Assembly (NCBI GenBank): GCA_045639325.1
Contig: JAZUCU010000047.1
Coordinates: 1-29,485 of the forward strand
DNA length: 29,485 nt
Direction of reading: 5' to 3'
DNA from: RGIG8244 sp045639325
Lineage (GTDB): Bacteria; Verrucomicrobiota; Lentisphaeria; Victivallales; UBA1829
In this document: piece after piece, positions 15,655 to 25,200 of the stretch
Layout: each line of letters begins with the position of its first letter
Numbering within the stretch: position 1 is the first letter of the stretch
The notes under the pieces: model-generated
Told to the model about the DNA's origin: nothing
The model's database searches: none
What the model saw: the letters and a program-made list of their open reading frames with translations, nothing else
Translations under genes and position numbers: made by a program

Positions 15655-17550
15655 TCAATTTATGTTGTAAGTTAACTTGAGACGCTTCTTGATGCTGGCT
15701 TCTTCAAGCGACCACAAAGCGATAACTATCAAAAGTTTACATGTCATGTGAATCCAAAATCTCTTCGGTCCTCCGAAAAAGTTGACATAATTATCCAAAG
15801 TTTCCAACAGGAAATTAAAGGAGAAATCGTAGCTTTTGTATGTGGGAGGTTTACCAAGCCACATATCCAAAACGGCAAACGATACAACCGGAATCAGTGA
15901 GGCGCAGAGGATTCGCAAAATCGCGCAGATTACATATTCGTATTTGAGCTGCTTAATTGATTTGATGAATCGTTTGCGCGGTTTGATTTTCTGCGTTGTT
16001 TTACCCACAATTTCAATTTCACCGCGTTTGTTTTTGCCGAAACGCGGGTATTCATGAAGGAATAATTTGTCTACTTCCGCTTCGATGATTTTATCATGAA
16101 TATCTCCCTGTCTGGGCGGCAGCCATAATTTCTTTTTGATTTCTTCCACCGTTGCAGAGTGGTATTCCGGCCATCTGTCGAGCAGCATTTTTATCACGCT
16201 GTTGTATGAATTCGGGAGTAAATGCAGCACAAAGTCGTATGTGAACATGTTCCAGGGAGCCTCCGGACTTCTGATTTCCCAGATGCTGTATGATTCATTT
16301 ACGAGCAATGGCAATTCTTTGCGCTCGCATAAGAGTACTGTCGGAGTTGCCAACGGCAGGCATGTTGAATCAAATCCGGGATAACCGCCGATGGTCATGA
16401 ATGTATGGAGCGGCTTATCATTCGGTCCGTAAGATTCTATATAGTCATAAAACACCCCGAGATCACCGGCGGAGAGCTGTTGGCCGTCAGTACGGGTCAG
16501 GAATGTGGTGATGACGTTATAAAACTTACCCGGTTTCACGTTGACACGGTAAATTTTCACTGTATTACATTTTATATGATTCACCTGGCGCTGTTCGAGG
16601 AATTCTGTAAAGCTGACCGGTGCATCACTCAGTGCCGATGTAAATGTTTCCTGGGGCACAAAGCGGGCAATTTTTTCCCAGAACGGGAAAGGATTGCGGA
16701 TATCGGGGTAGGAAAAAGGTTCGGAAAGCATATTCTGCTTCTGAAGACCGAAATATTCATTTTCTGCAGCCAGTGCTTTATTGTCAATCATGGTGCTTTT
16801 ATTCTCCAACTCGTTTGTCTTTGTAATACGTTCTTTTTCCGTGCTGACAGCGTTTGCCTGTACCGGCATTGCTGTATATCCGGCTTCCATTGCAAACTGT
16901 TCCATATATTCATAGCTGATTTTCAATACCGGAATATTGCCCCAGCTGTTTTGTGCAAGGAAATAACCCCGTGATAACGGATCGTCTGGTGTATCCTGCC
17001 AGCCGTATATCAGAATGGCGTGCGGTTGAATTTCATGATCAAAATTACCCGGTACATTGAGTGTGCCATCCGGCAGCAGATTATCGAAAAAGCGGATGCC
17101 TGTAACAACCGGTACCTGTTTCATGCCGGATGCGCCGGAAAGAATCATTTTATACTCGTTGATATTCTGCGGAGTCAGGAGCATTTTCAGGGGGTGTTCG
17201 AATGGTTGTGTCTTGACTTCGCGAAGTCGTTCCGCCGGAATTTGTGCTTCGTCTGCAATCTGTGCTTTATTGTAAGGACAATCACTGTTCAACGCGATTC
17301 CGTATTGCTGTACGCAGGAAAATGCGTTTTGTAATGACAGACCTGCTCCCGCGGCGTTGTCCGATTGTGCTTTACAGCATGCATAGAGAAATTGAGGGCT
17401 GAATTGATTTTTGGAAGAAACGGCATATTCCAATGCTTTGATTACGCTGACCGCTGCGCAAGTTCCCCGGCTCCCCTGATCTGTTACTTCTCCGGCAGAA
17501 AAACCGGGCAAAGTAAAAGTTGTATTTCCCTTGAACATATCATCCGACAT
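15655..17550 (-). CDS. Papain-like (C1) cysteine protease with C-terminal membrane segments
   Basis: 631 aa. The N-terminal ~215 residues are a papain-fold protease: EVTDQGSRGTCAAVSVIKAL gives oxyanion Q25 and catalytic C31, HAILIYGWQD gives H177, and FLAQNSWGN gives N201, a complete triad in the normal order. There is no signal peptide or propeptide, so the catalytic domain is probably cytoplasmic. A long middle region (about 215-530) has no recognised domain. Two hydrophobic stretches (about 538-565 and 600-615) near the C-terminus should tether it to the membrane, and the tail is basic. The start lies 26 bp after the zinc-finger gene. In this setting it could cleave the anti-sigma-like protein or a filament component, but that is inference. 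Confidence 0.85.
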   Translation of the reverse strand: MSDDMFKGNTTFTLPGFSAGEVTDQGSRGTCAAVSVIKALEYAVSSKNQFSPQFLYACCKAQSDNAAGAGLSLQNAFSCVQQYGIALNSDCPYNKAQIADEAQIPAERLREVKTQPFEHPLKMLLTPQNINEYKMILSGASGMKQVPVVTGIRFFDNLLPDGTLNVPGNFDHEIQPHAILIYGWQDTPDDPLSRGYFLAQNSWGNIPVLKISYEYMEQFAMEAGYTAMPVQANAVSTEKERITKTNELENKSTMIDNKALAAENEYFGLQKQNMLSEPFSYPDIRNPFPFWEKIARFVPQETFTSALSDAPVSFTEFLEQRQVNHIKCNTVKIYRVNVKPGKFYNVITTFLTRTDGQQLSAGDLGVFYDYIESYGPNDKPLHTFMTIGGYPGFDSTCLPLATPTVLLCERKELPLLVNESYSIWEIRSPEAPWNMFTYDFVLHLLPNSYNSVIKMLLDRWPEYHSATVEEIKKKLWLPPRQGDIHDKIIEAEVDKLFLHEYPRFGKNKRGEIEIVGKTTQKIKPRKRFIKSIKQLKYEYVICAILRILCASLIPVVSFAVLDMWLGKPPTYKSYDFSFNFLLETLDNYVNFFGGPKRFWIHMTCKLLIVIALWSLEEASIKKRLKLTYNIN

Positions 17551-17576
17551 TTTATTTCACCATATCATTCTTTCTG

Positions 17577-18263
17577 TCAAACGCGCGTGATATCGGGCAG
17601 GAATTTTATGATGCCTTCCGAATTTGTTCCGTCCGGAAATTGATATACAACTCCCGGAGTTTTTGCGCTTGCAATAAAATCTGCCAGAGACAGAACTGCG
17701 ATTCCTGCCGTAACGTTCAACTTGCGCCCCTGGAATGTCAATTGTCCGGAAGGCAGACTTTTGCCTTGGGCATCATACATTTTCAAGGTCAGCATAGATG
17801 CTTTGGACAGTGTGGCTGGGAAATGCAGGTTCATTTTCCAATATTCTTTGAATCCGGGAGATTTTGTTGATTCAAATGTAATCATCGGCGGCTGCTCATT
17901 CAGCCTTGATCTTCCGGCGGATGCGGCGAAAACCATCTCTGCCGGGGCAAAAAGATTTTTAGTAGAAAAACGGGCAGTCAGACTGTTTAATGTGGAATCC
18001 AATTTCCGGGTAATTGTTTCTGCCAGCTCATTTAGCGTATTCCATTTTTTTTTGCTCAGCAATTGCTGCGTTGCATTTTCAGCATCTTCCATATCCTGCT
18101 GTGTGGGAACGACATCGTCAGTTGCCAATACTTGAAGGGCAAGGTGAAGTTCTTCCCGGCAGATCGGACAGGATAAAAGGTGGGTTGCTGTTTCTGCATT
18201 TTCCGGAAGCATCGGATCCATTGCAAATGCAAGGATTTTTTCCTGATGTATGCATTGATTCAT
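17577..18263 (-). CDS. Zinc-finger (zf-HC2-like) anti-sigma-factor-like protein
   Basis: 228 aa. The N-terminus carries C4 and, later, HLLSCPICREEL, matching the zinc-binding 'H-x3-C-x2-C' of ZAS-type anti-sigma factors. I see no membrane segment, so unlike many anti-sigma factors it looks soluble. The C-terminal half is beta-rich (LTLKMYDAQGKSLPSG, FQGRKLNVTAGIAVLSLADF) and could be a sensor or interaction domain. Its start overlaps the stop of the sigma-factor gene by four bases (ATGA), the usual arrangement of a sigma/anti-sigma pair. It most likely holds the sigma factor inactive until a signal arrives. Confidence 0.75.
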   Translation of the reverse strand: MNQCIHQEKILAFAMDPMLPENAETATHLLSCPICREELHLALQVLATDDVVPTQQDMEDAENATQQLLSKKKWNTLNELAETITRKLDSTLNSLTARFSTKNLFAPAEMVFAASAGRSRLNEQPPMITFESTKSPGFKEYWKMNLHFPATLSKASMLTLKMYDAQGKSLPSGQLTFQGRKLNVTAGIAVLSLADFIASAKTPGVVYQFPDGTNSEGIIKFLPDITRV

Positions 18264-18856
18264 TTGCGTTCTCCCCCGTATTTTTTCAGCAGCTCTTTCA
18301 TTTGTTTATCGGTACGCGAGAATAATTGATAGGTGTTATCGATTGAGCTGATATCAAACGTTTTCATGATATCATCGGATGACATCATTTCGAATCTGCG
18401 CAGAAAGTAGATGTACGCACTCATAGGATCCTTCCTCCATATTTCGGCAAAACTATAATTGACCAACTCCCATTTATCACGGGAGTCACTGTCTATATAG
18501 TAACTTTCCTCTGCATTTTCTGACACGTCTTTTGCTTTTTCTGTGCATTCTCCCAAGACGATCCACCCGGCGCACCGGCGGAGCCAGTACAGTATGGGAC
18601 AGCGGAAATTATATTTTTCCAAACCGCCTTTTGCCAGCATATTTTCGTACAGAATACCGTAAATAGTGGTAAGATTCAGGTCGCGGTCACGCATAATATC
18701 GCGGAAAGCAATACCTTTTTTGGTGTGCATGTACTGAACCGGTACTACAGATTTCAGGTAAACCTGTGTCCAGGCTTCCTTATCTTCATTGCGTAAACGG
18801 TTGAGCATCTGCTCTTCCGCCGCAACATCCATCTTGAGTACTGATTTTTCCGTCAT
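18260..18856 (-). CDS. ECF-like RNA polymerase sigma factor
   Basis: 198 aa, the usual ECF size. The N-terminal helix MLNRLRNEDKEAWTQVYLK resembles the opening of sigma region 2 ('ll.rl..gd..Af..ly'). GLEKYNFRCPILYWLRRCAG matches the region 2 end ('f....s..tWL.rIa'). The C-terminal half (AYIYFLRRFEMMSSDDIMK, then a helix ending MKELLKKYG) fits region 4, the -35 binding helix-turn-helix. It is divergent, so the call comes from layout plus the overlapping zinc-finger gene. It is the first gene after the cluster promoter, and may therefore activate its own operon. Confidence 0.75.
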   Translation of the reverse strand: MTEKSVLKMDVAAEEQMLNRLRNEDKEAWTQVYLKSVVPVQYMHTKKGIAFRDIMRDRDLNLTTIYGILYENMLAKGGLEKYNFRCPILYWLRRCAGWIVLGECTEKAKDVSENAEESYYIDSDSRDKWELVNYSFAEIWRKDPMSAYIYFLRRFEMMSSDDIMKTFDISSIDNTYQLFSRTDKQMKELLKKYGGERK

Positions 18857-18899
18857 TTTTTTTTCTCTCGCTTTTATATTTAAAACAATAATACTGCAT

Positions 18900-18927
18900 A
18901 TAATAGCATGAAAATAAGCCTTTTCAA
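18900..18927 (-). promoter_or_regulatory. Promoter of the sigma/protease/ESCRT-like cluster
   Basis: On the minus strand, TTGAAA (18927-18922), 16-bp spacer, TATTAT (18905-18900), with TGC just before the -10 (extended -10). The start codon lies about 44 bp downstream of the -10. An imperfect inverted repeat (18917-18941) covers the -35 box and could be an operator. Confidence 0.6.
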
Positions 18928-18990
18928 GTGGAAAACAGGCTCTGAAAGAAAAAATATCTGTTTTTTATTCGTTGTTCGGGCAGAAACAAG

Positions 18991-19031
18991 AAAAAACCTG
19001 CAGAACGTTAAAACAATTCTGCAGGTTTTTT
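18991..19031. terminator. Intrinsic terminator of the kor-type operon
   Basis: A perfect 15-bp arm pair (18991-19005 with 19017-19031) encloses an 11-nt loop. The arms end in six A and six T, so it can work in both directions. It lies 25 bp beyond the stop of the beta-gamma subunit gene. Confidence 0.9.
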
Positions 19032-19055
19032 GATTTTATCGCTCAGAGAAAAAAC

Positions 19056-20543
19056 TTATTTTACTCTGGCACCGAATTTTACGGTGATGGATGTCTTACC
19101 CAGCTGGTAAGCTTTCCAGTTCAATTCCGCAACTGCCGGTTTCTTGGCAAAGTGTTCCTGAATTGCTTCATAAGCAACACGATCCATGTCAGCTTTTTCT
19201 TCGCCTTCCAGGAAACATTCTTCCATCATCGCGGAGATTGCACCGAGAATGACGGAGTTTGCTACACGCTGGTCACCCAGTGTGTTGGCAAGGTCGGATG
19301 CTGCCAAACCGTAAACAGTCTGACCGGGTTTCACGGTCGGCTGTTTGATTGTGGAGGTGTCGTACAGAAGAACACCGTCATCACCCAGTTCGCCGAGGAA
19401 TTTATCCATGGAGGGCTGGTTGAGGCAGATCATCAGATTGCAGTTGTGGTCCGCCTGGGGAGAACCAACGTGGTTCTTGCTGAAGACGATGGAGCAGTTT
19501 GCTGTACCGCCGCGCATTTCCGGACCGTAAGAAGGCAGCCAGGAAACATTGAAGTTTCTCAGTTTGCCCATGGTTGCGAGGATGTAACCGAGAGAAAGCA
19601 CGCCCTGACCGCCGAAGCCGGAGATCTTGATGCGGCGTTCTTCATCGAATACCGGAGCCTGCGGGATGTAGGAATCATCCACTGCGCGTTCCACTTCTTC
19701 CGGATAGAGCAATTCTTTGACTTTTTCCGGTTCGAAGATGGGAGTTGCACGCTGGATGGCTTCACGGTTTGCAGCTTCATCTTTGTAAACGCCGAGCGGG
19801 AAGAATTTGGTCATCTCATCATTGATGAACTCATTCATCTGTTTGGCTTTCATCTTCAGGTTGATCGGGCAGCCGGAGAGAACTTCCACAAAGGAGAAAC
19901 CTTTCTTATCGACCTGATTCTGAATTGCTTTACGTACCGCTCTGCGGGTCGCCATGATGTTCTTGACAGAACTCATTGCGCAACGTTCCACGTACACCGG
20001 TGCCTGGAACTGGGAAATCATTTCTGCAACACGGATCGGATAACCGGTTTCTGCAACGTTTCTGCCGCAGGGAGAAGTCTGTGTCTTCTGACCCGGGAGA
20101 CTTGTCGGAGCCATCTGACCGCCGGTCATACCGTAAATTGCGTTGTTCACAAAGAATACGCACATGTTTTCGCCGCGGTTTGCAGCCTGGAGGATCTGGT
20201 TGAAACCGATGGATGCCAGGTCACCGTCGCCCTGATAGCCGATAACCACGTTTTCGGGATCGGCGCGGGTGATGGCAGTTGCAACAGCGGGTGCACGTCC
20301 GTGTGCACATTCAATGCTGTGGAAATCAAAGTAGTAATAAGCAAACACAGAGCAGCCGACGGGGCAAACCAGAACAGCGCGGTCTTTCAGACCCAGATCC
20401 GCCACAGCTTCTGCAATGAGTTTGTGGAGAATACCATGGCCGCAGCCGGGGCAGTAGTGCATATTGGTTTTCACCGGACCGGGACGGCGGTCAAAACGTT
20501 CAAAAAATCCTTGCGGACGGGAAAATTTCACGACTTCTTTCAT
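19056..20543 (-). CDS. 2-oxoacid:ferredoxin oxidoreductase, fused beta and gamma subunits
   Basis: 495 aa. Residues 1 to ~295 are the thiamine-diphosphate-binding beta subunit: CPGCGHG at 31-37, GDGDLASIG at 105-113 and NN at 133-134 form the ThDP/Mg motif, followed by AIYGMTGGQMAPT. Residues from ~303 are the gamma subunit: ISGFGGQGVLSLGYILA, then SYGPEMRGGTANC. The complex oxidatively decarboxylates a 2-oxoacid to acyl-CoA, passing electrons to ferredoxin in the cytoplasm. 2-oxoglutarate (Kor) or branched-chain 2-oxoacids (Vor) are possible; the substrate cannot be told by reading. The start overlaps the alpha-subunit stop by four bases (ATGA) and has a good GGAGG site. Beta and gamma are separate genes in many bacteria; here they are joined in one frame. 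Confidence 0.93.
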   Translation of the reverse strand: MKEVVKFSRPQGFFERFDRRPGPVKTNMHYCPGCGHGILHKLIAEAVADLGLKDRAVLVCPVGCSVFAYYYFDFHSIECAHGRAPAVATAITRADPENVVIGYQGDGDLASIGFNQILQAANRGENMCVFFVNNAIYGMTGGQMAPTSLPGQKTQTSPCGRNVAETGYPIRVAEMISQFQAPVYVERCAMSSVKNIMATRRAVRKAIQNQVDKKGFSFVEVLSGCPINLKMKAKQMNEFINDEMTKFFPLGVYKDEAANREAIQRATPIFEPEKVKELLYPEEVERAVDDSYIPQAPVFDEERRIKISGFGGQGVLSLGYILATMGKLRNFNVSWLPSYGPEMRGGTANCSIVFSKNHVGSPQADHNCNLMICLNQPSMDKFLGELGDDGVLLYDTSTIKQPTVKPGQTVYGLAASDLANTLGDQRVANSVILGAISAMMEECFLEGEEKADMDRVAYEAIQEHFAKKPAVAELNWKAYQLGKTSITVKFGARVK

Positions 20544-21607
20544 TTAGCACCTCCATCCAGGATTGCTTTTGTTCTTTCCACGATTTCTTCCACGCTGGGA
20601 ACGAAACCGCCCATGCGGTTGATCAGGTGAACCGGCTTCTGACAGTTGATGGAGAGTTTCACATCATCGATCATCTGACCGTTGCTCATTTCGACTGCAC
20701 AGAAGGCTTTTGCACCGTTGTTCAATGCCTTGTTCAACGCTTTTTCCGGGAACGGGAAAAGTGTCTGCGGGCGGATCATACCCACTTTGTAACCGGCGGC
20801 ACGCAGTTCATCCACGGCGGTGCGGGTCATGCGGGAAGAAATACCGTATGCAACATAAACGAATTCCGCATCTTCCATGCAGTATTCTTCTGCACGCTGT
20901 TCCTTTGCGCGGATTTCGTCATATTTCTTGTTCAGGCGGATATTGACTGCTTCCAGGTCTTCCACATCCATGTAGATGGAGCTGACACAGTTCGGAGTCT
21001 TGTTTTCACGTGCCAGAGCCCATTCCTGGGGAGCACGACGTTCACGCGGTTCCGGCAATTCGAGTTTTTCCATCATCTGACCGATCACGCCGTCTGCGAG
21101 GACGTAAACCGGAGTGCGGTATTCATCTGCCAGGTCGAATGCCAACATGGTCAGATCGCACATTTCCTGGACAGAACCCGGGGCGAGAACGATACATTTG
21201 TAACCGCCATGTCCGCCGCCTTTGGTGATCTGATTGTAGTCGGACTGTTCCGGAGCGATGTTGCCGAGACCCGGACCGCCGCGCATGACGTCGATGATAA
21301 CAGCCGGCAATTCTGCACCGGCGATATAGGAAACACCTTCCTGTTTCAAGCTGATACCCAAACCGGAAGAAGCGGTCATAGCGCGTCTGCCTGCAGCGGA
21401 AGCTCCATATACCATATTAATGGATGCGATTTCACATTCTGCCTGAATGAAAACGCGGCCCAGGAGGGGGAACATCCGAGCGGATGCATGAGCGATTTCG
21501 CTGGCAGGAGTGATGGGATATCCGAAATAACATTCGCAGCCTGCGAGCAAGGCACCGTAAACGACAGCTTCGTTACCTTTGAGCAGGATTTTCTTTGTCT
21601 TTGCCAT
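20540..21607 (-). CDS. 2-oxoacid:ferredoxin oxidoreductase, alpha subunit
   Basis: 355 aa, GGAGGA upstream. It begins KGNEAVVYGALLAGCECYFG and YPITPASEI, the pyrimidine-binding domain of the alpha chain, then FIQAECEIASINMVYGASAAG, SSGLGISLKQEG and RGGPGLGNI, and the C-terminal transketolase-like region (IRPQTLFPFPEKAL). It is short because it lacks a gamma fusion; gamma is instead joined to beta in the next gene. It forms the ThDP active site with the beta chain. The ferredoxin gene ends 3 bp before this start and the beta-gamma gene overlaps its stop, so the three are one transcript. Kor or Vor specificity is not resolved. Confidence 0.93.
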   Translation of the reverse strand: MAKTKKILLKGNEAVVYGALLAGCECYFGYPITPASEIAHASARMFPLLGRVFIQAECEIASINMVYGASAAGRRAMTASSGLGISLKQEGVSYIAGAELPAVIIDVMRGGPGLGNIAPEQSDYNQITKGGGHGGYKCIVLAPGSVQEMCDLTMLAFDLADEYRTPVYVLADGVIGQMMEKLELPEPRERRAPQEWALARENKTPNCVSSIYMDVEDLEAVNIRLNKKYDEIRAKEQRAEEYCMEDAEFVYVAYGISSRMTRTAVDELRAAGYKVGMIRPQTLFPFPEKALNKALNNGAKAFCAVEMSNGQMIDDVKLSINCQKPVHLINRMGGFVPSVEEIVERTKAILDGGAK

Positions 21608-21610
21608 GGA

Positions 21611-21844
21611 TCAATCCTCCACAATTTCAACAATGGTAATTGCGCCGGGTTCCGGACAGCTGTAGAAACAGCCGCCGCAGCCGATACAACCACTGCCTGT
21701 GTACTGTACAAAGGGAAAACTCATCTGATTGAGTTCCGTTCCCATCTTCAGAACGCCCTTGGGGCAAGCCTCAACGCAACGTTCACAACCTTTGCATTCT
21801 TCGTTGCGGATGTCGCAACGGAATACTTTACGTTTTGTTTCCAT
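21611..21844 (-). CDS. 2x[4Fe-4S] ferredoxin subunit (delta) of the 2-oxoacid oxidoreductase
   Basis: 77 aa. Two four-cysteine clusters are present: CKGCERCVEACP and CIGCGGCFYSCPEPG, each C-x2-C-x2-C-x3-C-P, so it should bind two [4Fe-4S] centres. It is first in the operon and probably carries electrons from the ThDP centre to free ferredoxin. An AAAGGAG site lies 11 bp before the ATG and a good promoter lies 68-96 bp upstream. Confidence 0.92.
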   Translation of the reverse strand: METKRKVFRCDIRNEECKGCERCVEACPKGVLKMGTELNQMSFPFVQYTGSGCIGCGGCFYSCPEPGAITIVEIVED

Positions 21845-21911
21845 TTCGGTAAACTACTCCTTTCAATAATTCTGACCGGATGTCAGAGATTCAGAAAAAA
21901 ACTATTCTTAT

Positions 21912-21940
21912 AATATAACACACTCTTTTAAAATAATCAA
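21912..21940 (-). promoter_or_regulatory. Promoter of the ferredoxin/alpha/beta-gamma operon
   Basis: On the minus strand, TTGATT (21940-21935), 17-bp spacer, TATATT (21917-21912), with TGT before the -10 forming an extended -10. Transcription would start about 60 bp before the ferredoxin gene. Confidence 0.65.
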
Positions 21941-21992
21941 ATTTTTTATTTTCTTTCTCTTGATTTATTTTAAATTGCGTGTAAAGTATGCA

Positions 21993-21998
21993 TATAAT
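21993..21998 (+). promoter_or_regulatory. -10 box of tRNA-Ser
   Basis: A perfect TATAAT 11 bp before the tRNA 5' end. No good -35 at standard spacing; a weak TTTAAA lies 18 bp upstream. Confidence 0.5.
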
Positions 21999-22009
21999 TC
22001 CTCAATTGC

Positions 22010-22101
22010 GGAGAGATGGCTGAGTGGCCGAAGGCGGCGGTCTCGAAAACCGTTAACGGGGTATTTCCCGTTCGGGGGTTCGAATCCCCCTCTCTCCGCC
22101 A
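22010..22101 (+). tRNA. tRNA-Ser(CGA)
   Basis: 92 nt with encoded CCA. Acceptor GGAGAGA/TCTCTCC, anticodon loop CTCGAAA (anticodon CGA), and the long variable arm typical of tRNA-Ser (AACGGG-GTATTT-CCCGTT). The T-arm is GGGGG-TTCGAAT-CCCCC. Confidence 0.95.
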
Positions 22102-22182
22102 GTTTCATTTCCAGACGCAAGTCTTCATTATAATCATTTTTTTTTCGACGTATTTTGCAAATGCCTCTTGCTTTTTCTTCTA

Positions 22183-22210
22183 TTGCGTGTTATCTTATAA
22201 ATAATATTAT
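22183..22210 (+). promoter_or_regulatory. Possible promoter of the giant repeat-protein gene
   Basis: TTGCGT (22183-22188), 16-bp spacer, TATTAT (22205-22210), in an AT-rich stretch 40 bp before the start codon. The only alternative I see is read-through from tRNA-Ser. Confidence 0.45.
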
Positions 22211-22250
22211 AGAATAATGTTAAATGATCATTTTTCAAAAGGAAAAAAAG

Positions 22251-25200
22251 ATGGCTATTTATGTCGAAAGCGGTGTTACCAGTAATGATCTGGTAGTACA
22301 GAGAAACAGTGTAACTGTCTTCGATGGCGGAATTGTCAGCAATACAACTCTCAATGAGTTTGGGGTAATGGTTGTTTCTGCCGGTGGATCGGCGGATAAT
22401 ACAACAATTAATTCCGGCGGAAGACTGGTGGTAAGTGCTGCAGCTGCAGTTGTCAGTACAACGGTCAATTCCGGCGGCAGTATGATGGTTCAAAATCCCT
22501 CAGAAACTGTTTTAGCAATCAAAGAAAATGGTGGATATGTACAGGTTCCAAATGTGAGATCAGCGACTTTTGTTTCCAACACCATCAGCGGGTTGACTCT
22601 GAGCGGGACTTCCATGACCGTACATTCCAATACGGTTGCAGATGGAACTGTTATCAGCAGCGGTTTAGTTATTGTTTATTCCGGTGGTAGCGCAAAGAAT
22701 ACTACGGTTACGGCGAATGGCCGCATGCATCTCCTGCATAGAGCTTTTCACCGGGGAACATTGCAGATCGAATCCGGTGCAGTTGTTTCTGCGACGACCG
22801 GCGCGATTATTGATTTTGACATTATAAATCGGACAACGGACGATGGTTATATGATCAATGACCTTTCTCTGATTCAGGGAACTCCGAGTTATTTCATTTC
22901 TGTTTCCGAAAATCAGGCTGCCGGAACGTATAAACTGGCACAGGGTGCAGCTTCATTCAAAGATACAATAACAATCGCAGGGGCTCAGGGGGCCAGCCTT
23001 GGTCCTGTCACGGTCAACGGCGATAATGTCGTTTACAACGGGGTAACCTATTCTCTGGATCAGGTCGATGGCAATTTGACTCTGACGGTTATTCCCAAGC
23101 CTGCTGTTTTTATTATTCACTATTCCGGCAATCTTGTTTCTTCTTCCTATGAGATGACTGGTGCGGTTGTCGACTCCAACTATACAATGCGCATTTCTTC
23201 CGGCGGTGTGGCAAATGATACCACAATTAATACCAGTGCGGGGGCATACGTTTTTGATGGCGGCGTTGCGAATGGTACAACTGTCAATGCTCAAGGATCC
23301 ATTATTATCTCTTCCGGCGGTGTTGCGAATGATACAACGGTTAATTCGACTGGACGAATGCATCTTGTCGCCGGTACTGCGAGCAATACAACGGTTAATG
23401 CCTACGGCAGTATGTTTATGTCTTCCGGTGCAATTCATCGCGGAACATTGCAGATTGAAAGCGGTGCCGCTGTTAATGCTTTTGACTGTATTATCGACTT
23501 TACTGTTGCAGGCCGTACGGTTGAAGATGATTATTTGATCAATGATCTCTCCCTGATTCGATTTCCTGTTTTTACAATTACTGTTTCTGAAAATCAGACT
23601 GCCGGAACTTACAAATTGGCACAGGGGGCATCCCGTCTTTCCAACATAGCAATTTCGATCGGTACAGAAGATACTGTTTATGGCTCCATCACAGTCAACG
23701 GCTCAGACTTTGTTTATGATGATATCATCTACTCTCTGGATCAGGTCAATGGCGATCTCACTTTGACCATTACAGAAGTTCCGAAAGTCTTTATCTACAG
23801 TGACGGCACTCTTATTTCTTCCGGCAGAACTGTTACCAGCGCAATCATGGGTAAACAAACGCGGATGTACATTTCCTCCGGCGGAACTGCAAACAGTACA
23901 ACGGTCAGTGGCGGCAGCATGCACATTTCCTCTGGCGGGACAGCGAACAAAACGAGTCTTGATTCCGGCTGTGTATACGTCTCAACTGGCGGGATCGCGA
24001 ACGATACAGTCATACGCCGCGGTGTCCTGGCCATTTCTTCCGGCGGGACTGCGAACGATACGATCATGTTCTGGGGTAATACGTCCATTACTTCCGGAGG
24101 TGTGGCAAACGGTACAAACATGAGTGGCGGTTGGATGTACATCAGCGGTGTGGCAAATGATACGACCGTGAATGCTTCCGGCAACATAGATGTTGCTGAG
24201 GGTGGTGTGGCGAATGACACAACGATTAATACTTCCGGCAGTATGATTGTCTTCTCCGGTGCTGTTGCAAATGACACAATCGTCAATTCCGGTGGTAATT
24301 TGTGGCTCTCATCCGGTGCTGTTGCAAATGACACAACGCTTAATTCCTGTGGTAATTTGTGGCTCTTATCCGGTGCTGTTGCAAATGATACAACATTAAA
24401 CACCTACGGTTACATATCCATCTCTTCCGGCTGCGTTGCGAACCGTACAACGATCAATACTTCCGGCAGTATGACTATCTTCGAAGGAGGTGTTGCGAAT
24501 GACACTGTGATCAGCTGTACAACTGGAAACGTTCTCCCTTACAGAGGCCTTATAGCCATTACCTCCGGTGGTATTGCAAATAATACGATTGTTGTCAATG
24601 GGCTTGTGGGCAATCACGGTGGAGCCGCAAATAATACAACGCTGAATAACAATGGCTCCATGGGTGTCGATAATGGCGGCGTGGCAAACAACACGACGAT
24701 TAATGCCCAGGGGCAAATGGTTCTCAGTTCCGGAGCTGTTGCAAATGACACAATCGTTAATTCTGCCGGAGAAATGATTCTCAGTTCCGGTGCTGTTGCA
24801 AATGACACAATCGTCAATTCCGGAGCTACTATGTCCATTTGCTACGGCGGAAAACACAGTGGAACATTGCAGATAGAACACGGTGCGATTGTATATGCAT
24901 CATCTGGAACTATTAACTTTACGGTTGCCGGTCGTACGGTTGAAGATGATTATCTGATCAATAATCTTTCACTGATTCAGGGAGCTCCGACTTATACCAT
25001 TACTGTTTCTGCGGATCAGGCTTACGGTACTTATAAACTGGCACAAGGCGCATTCAACTTTACCGGAAAAAAACCGATCTATATAATCGATACCGTTGGT
25101 AGCTCCTTCTGGGTCAACGGAAAAGATTTTATTTACAACAACAGTATCGTTTATTCACTGGATCAGGTCAATGGTAATCTGACCTTGACCATTGCAGATT

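Noticed and set aside
18972..21913. Two long plus-strand reading frames (552 and 428 codons) opposite the kor-type operon
   Set aside because: They are antisense shadows. The minus strand encodes clear ThDP, gamma-subunit and ferredoxin motifs with ribosome sites and overlapping starts; the plus-strand products are Cys/His/Phe-rich and match nothing I know.
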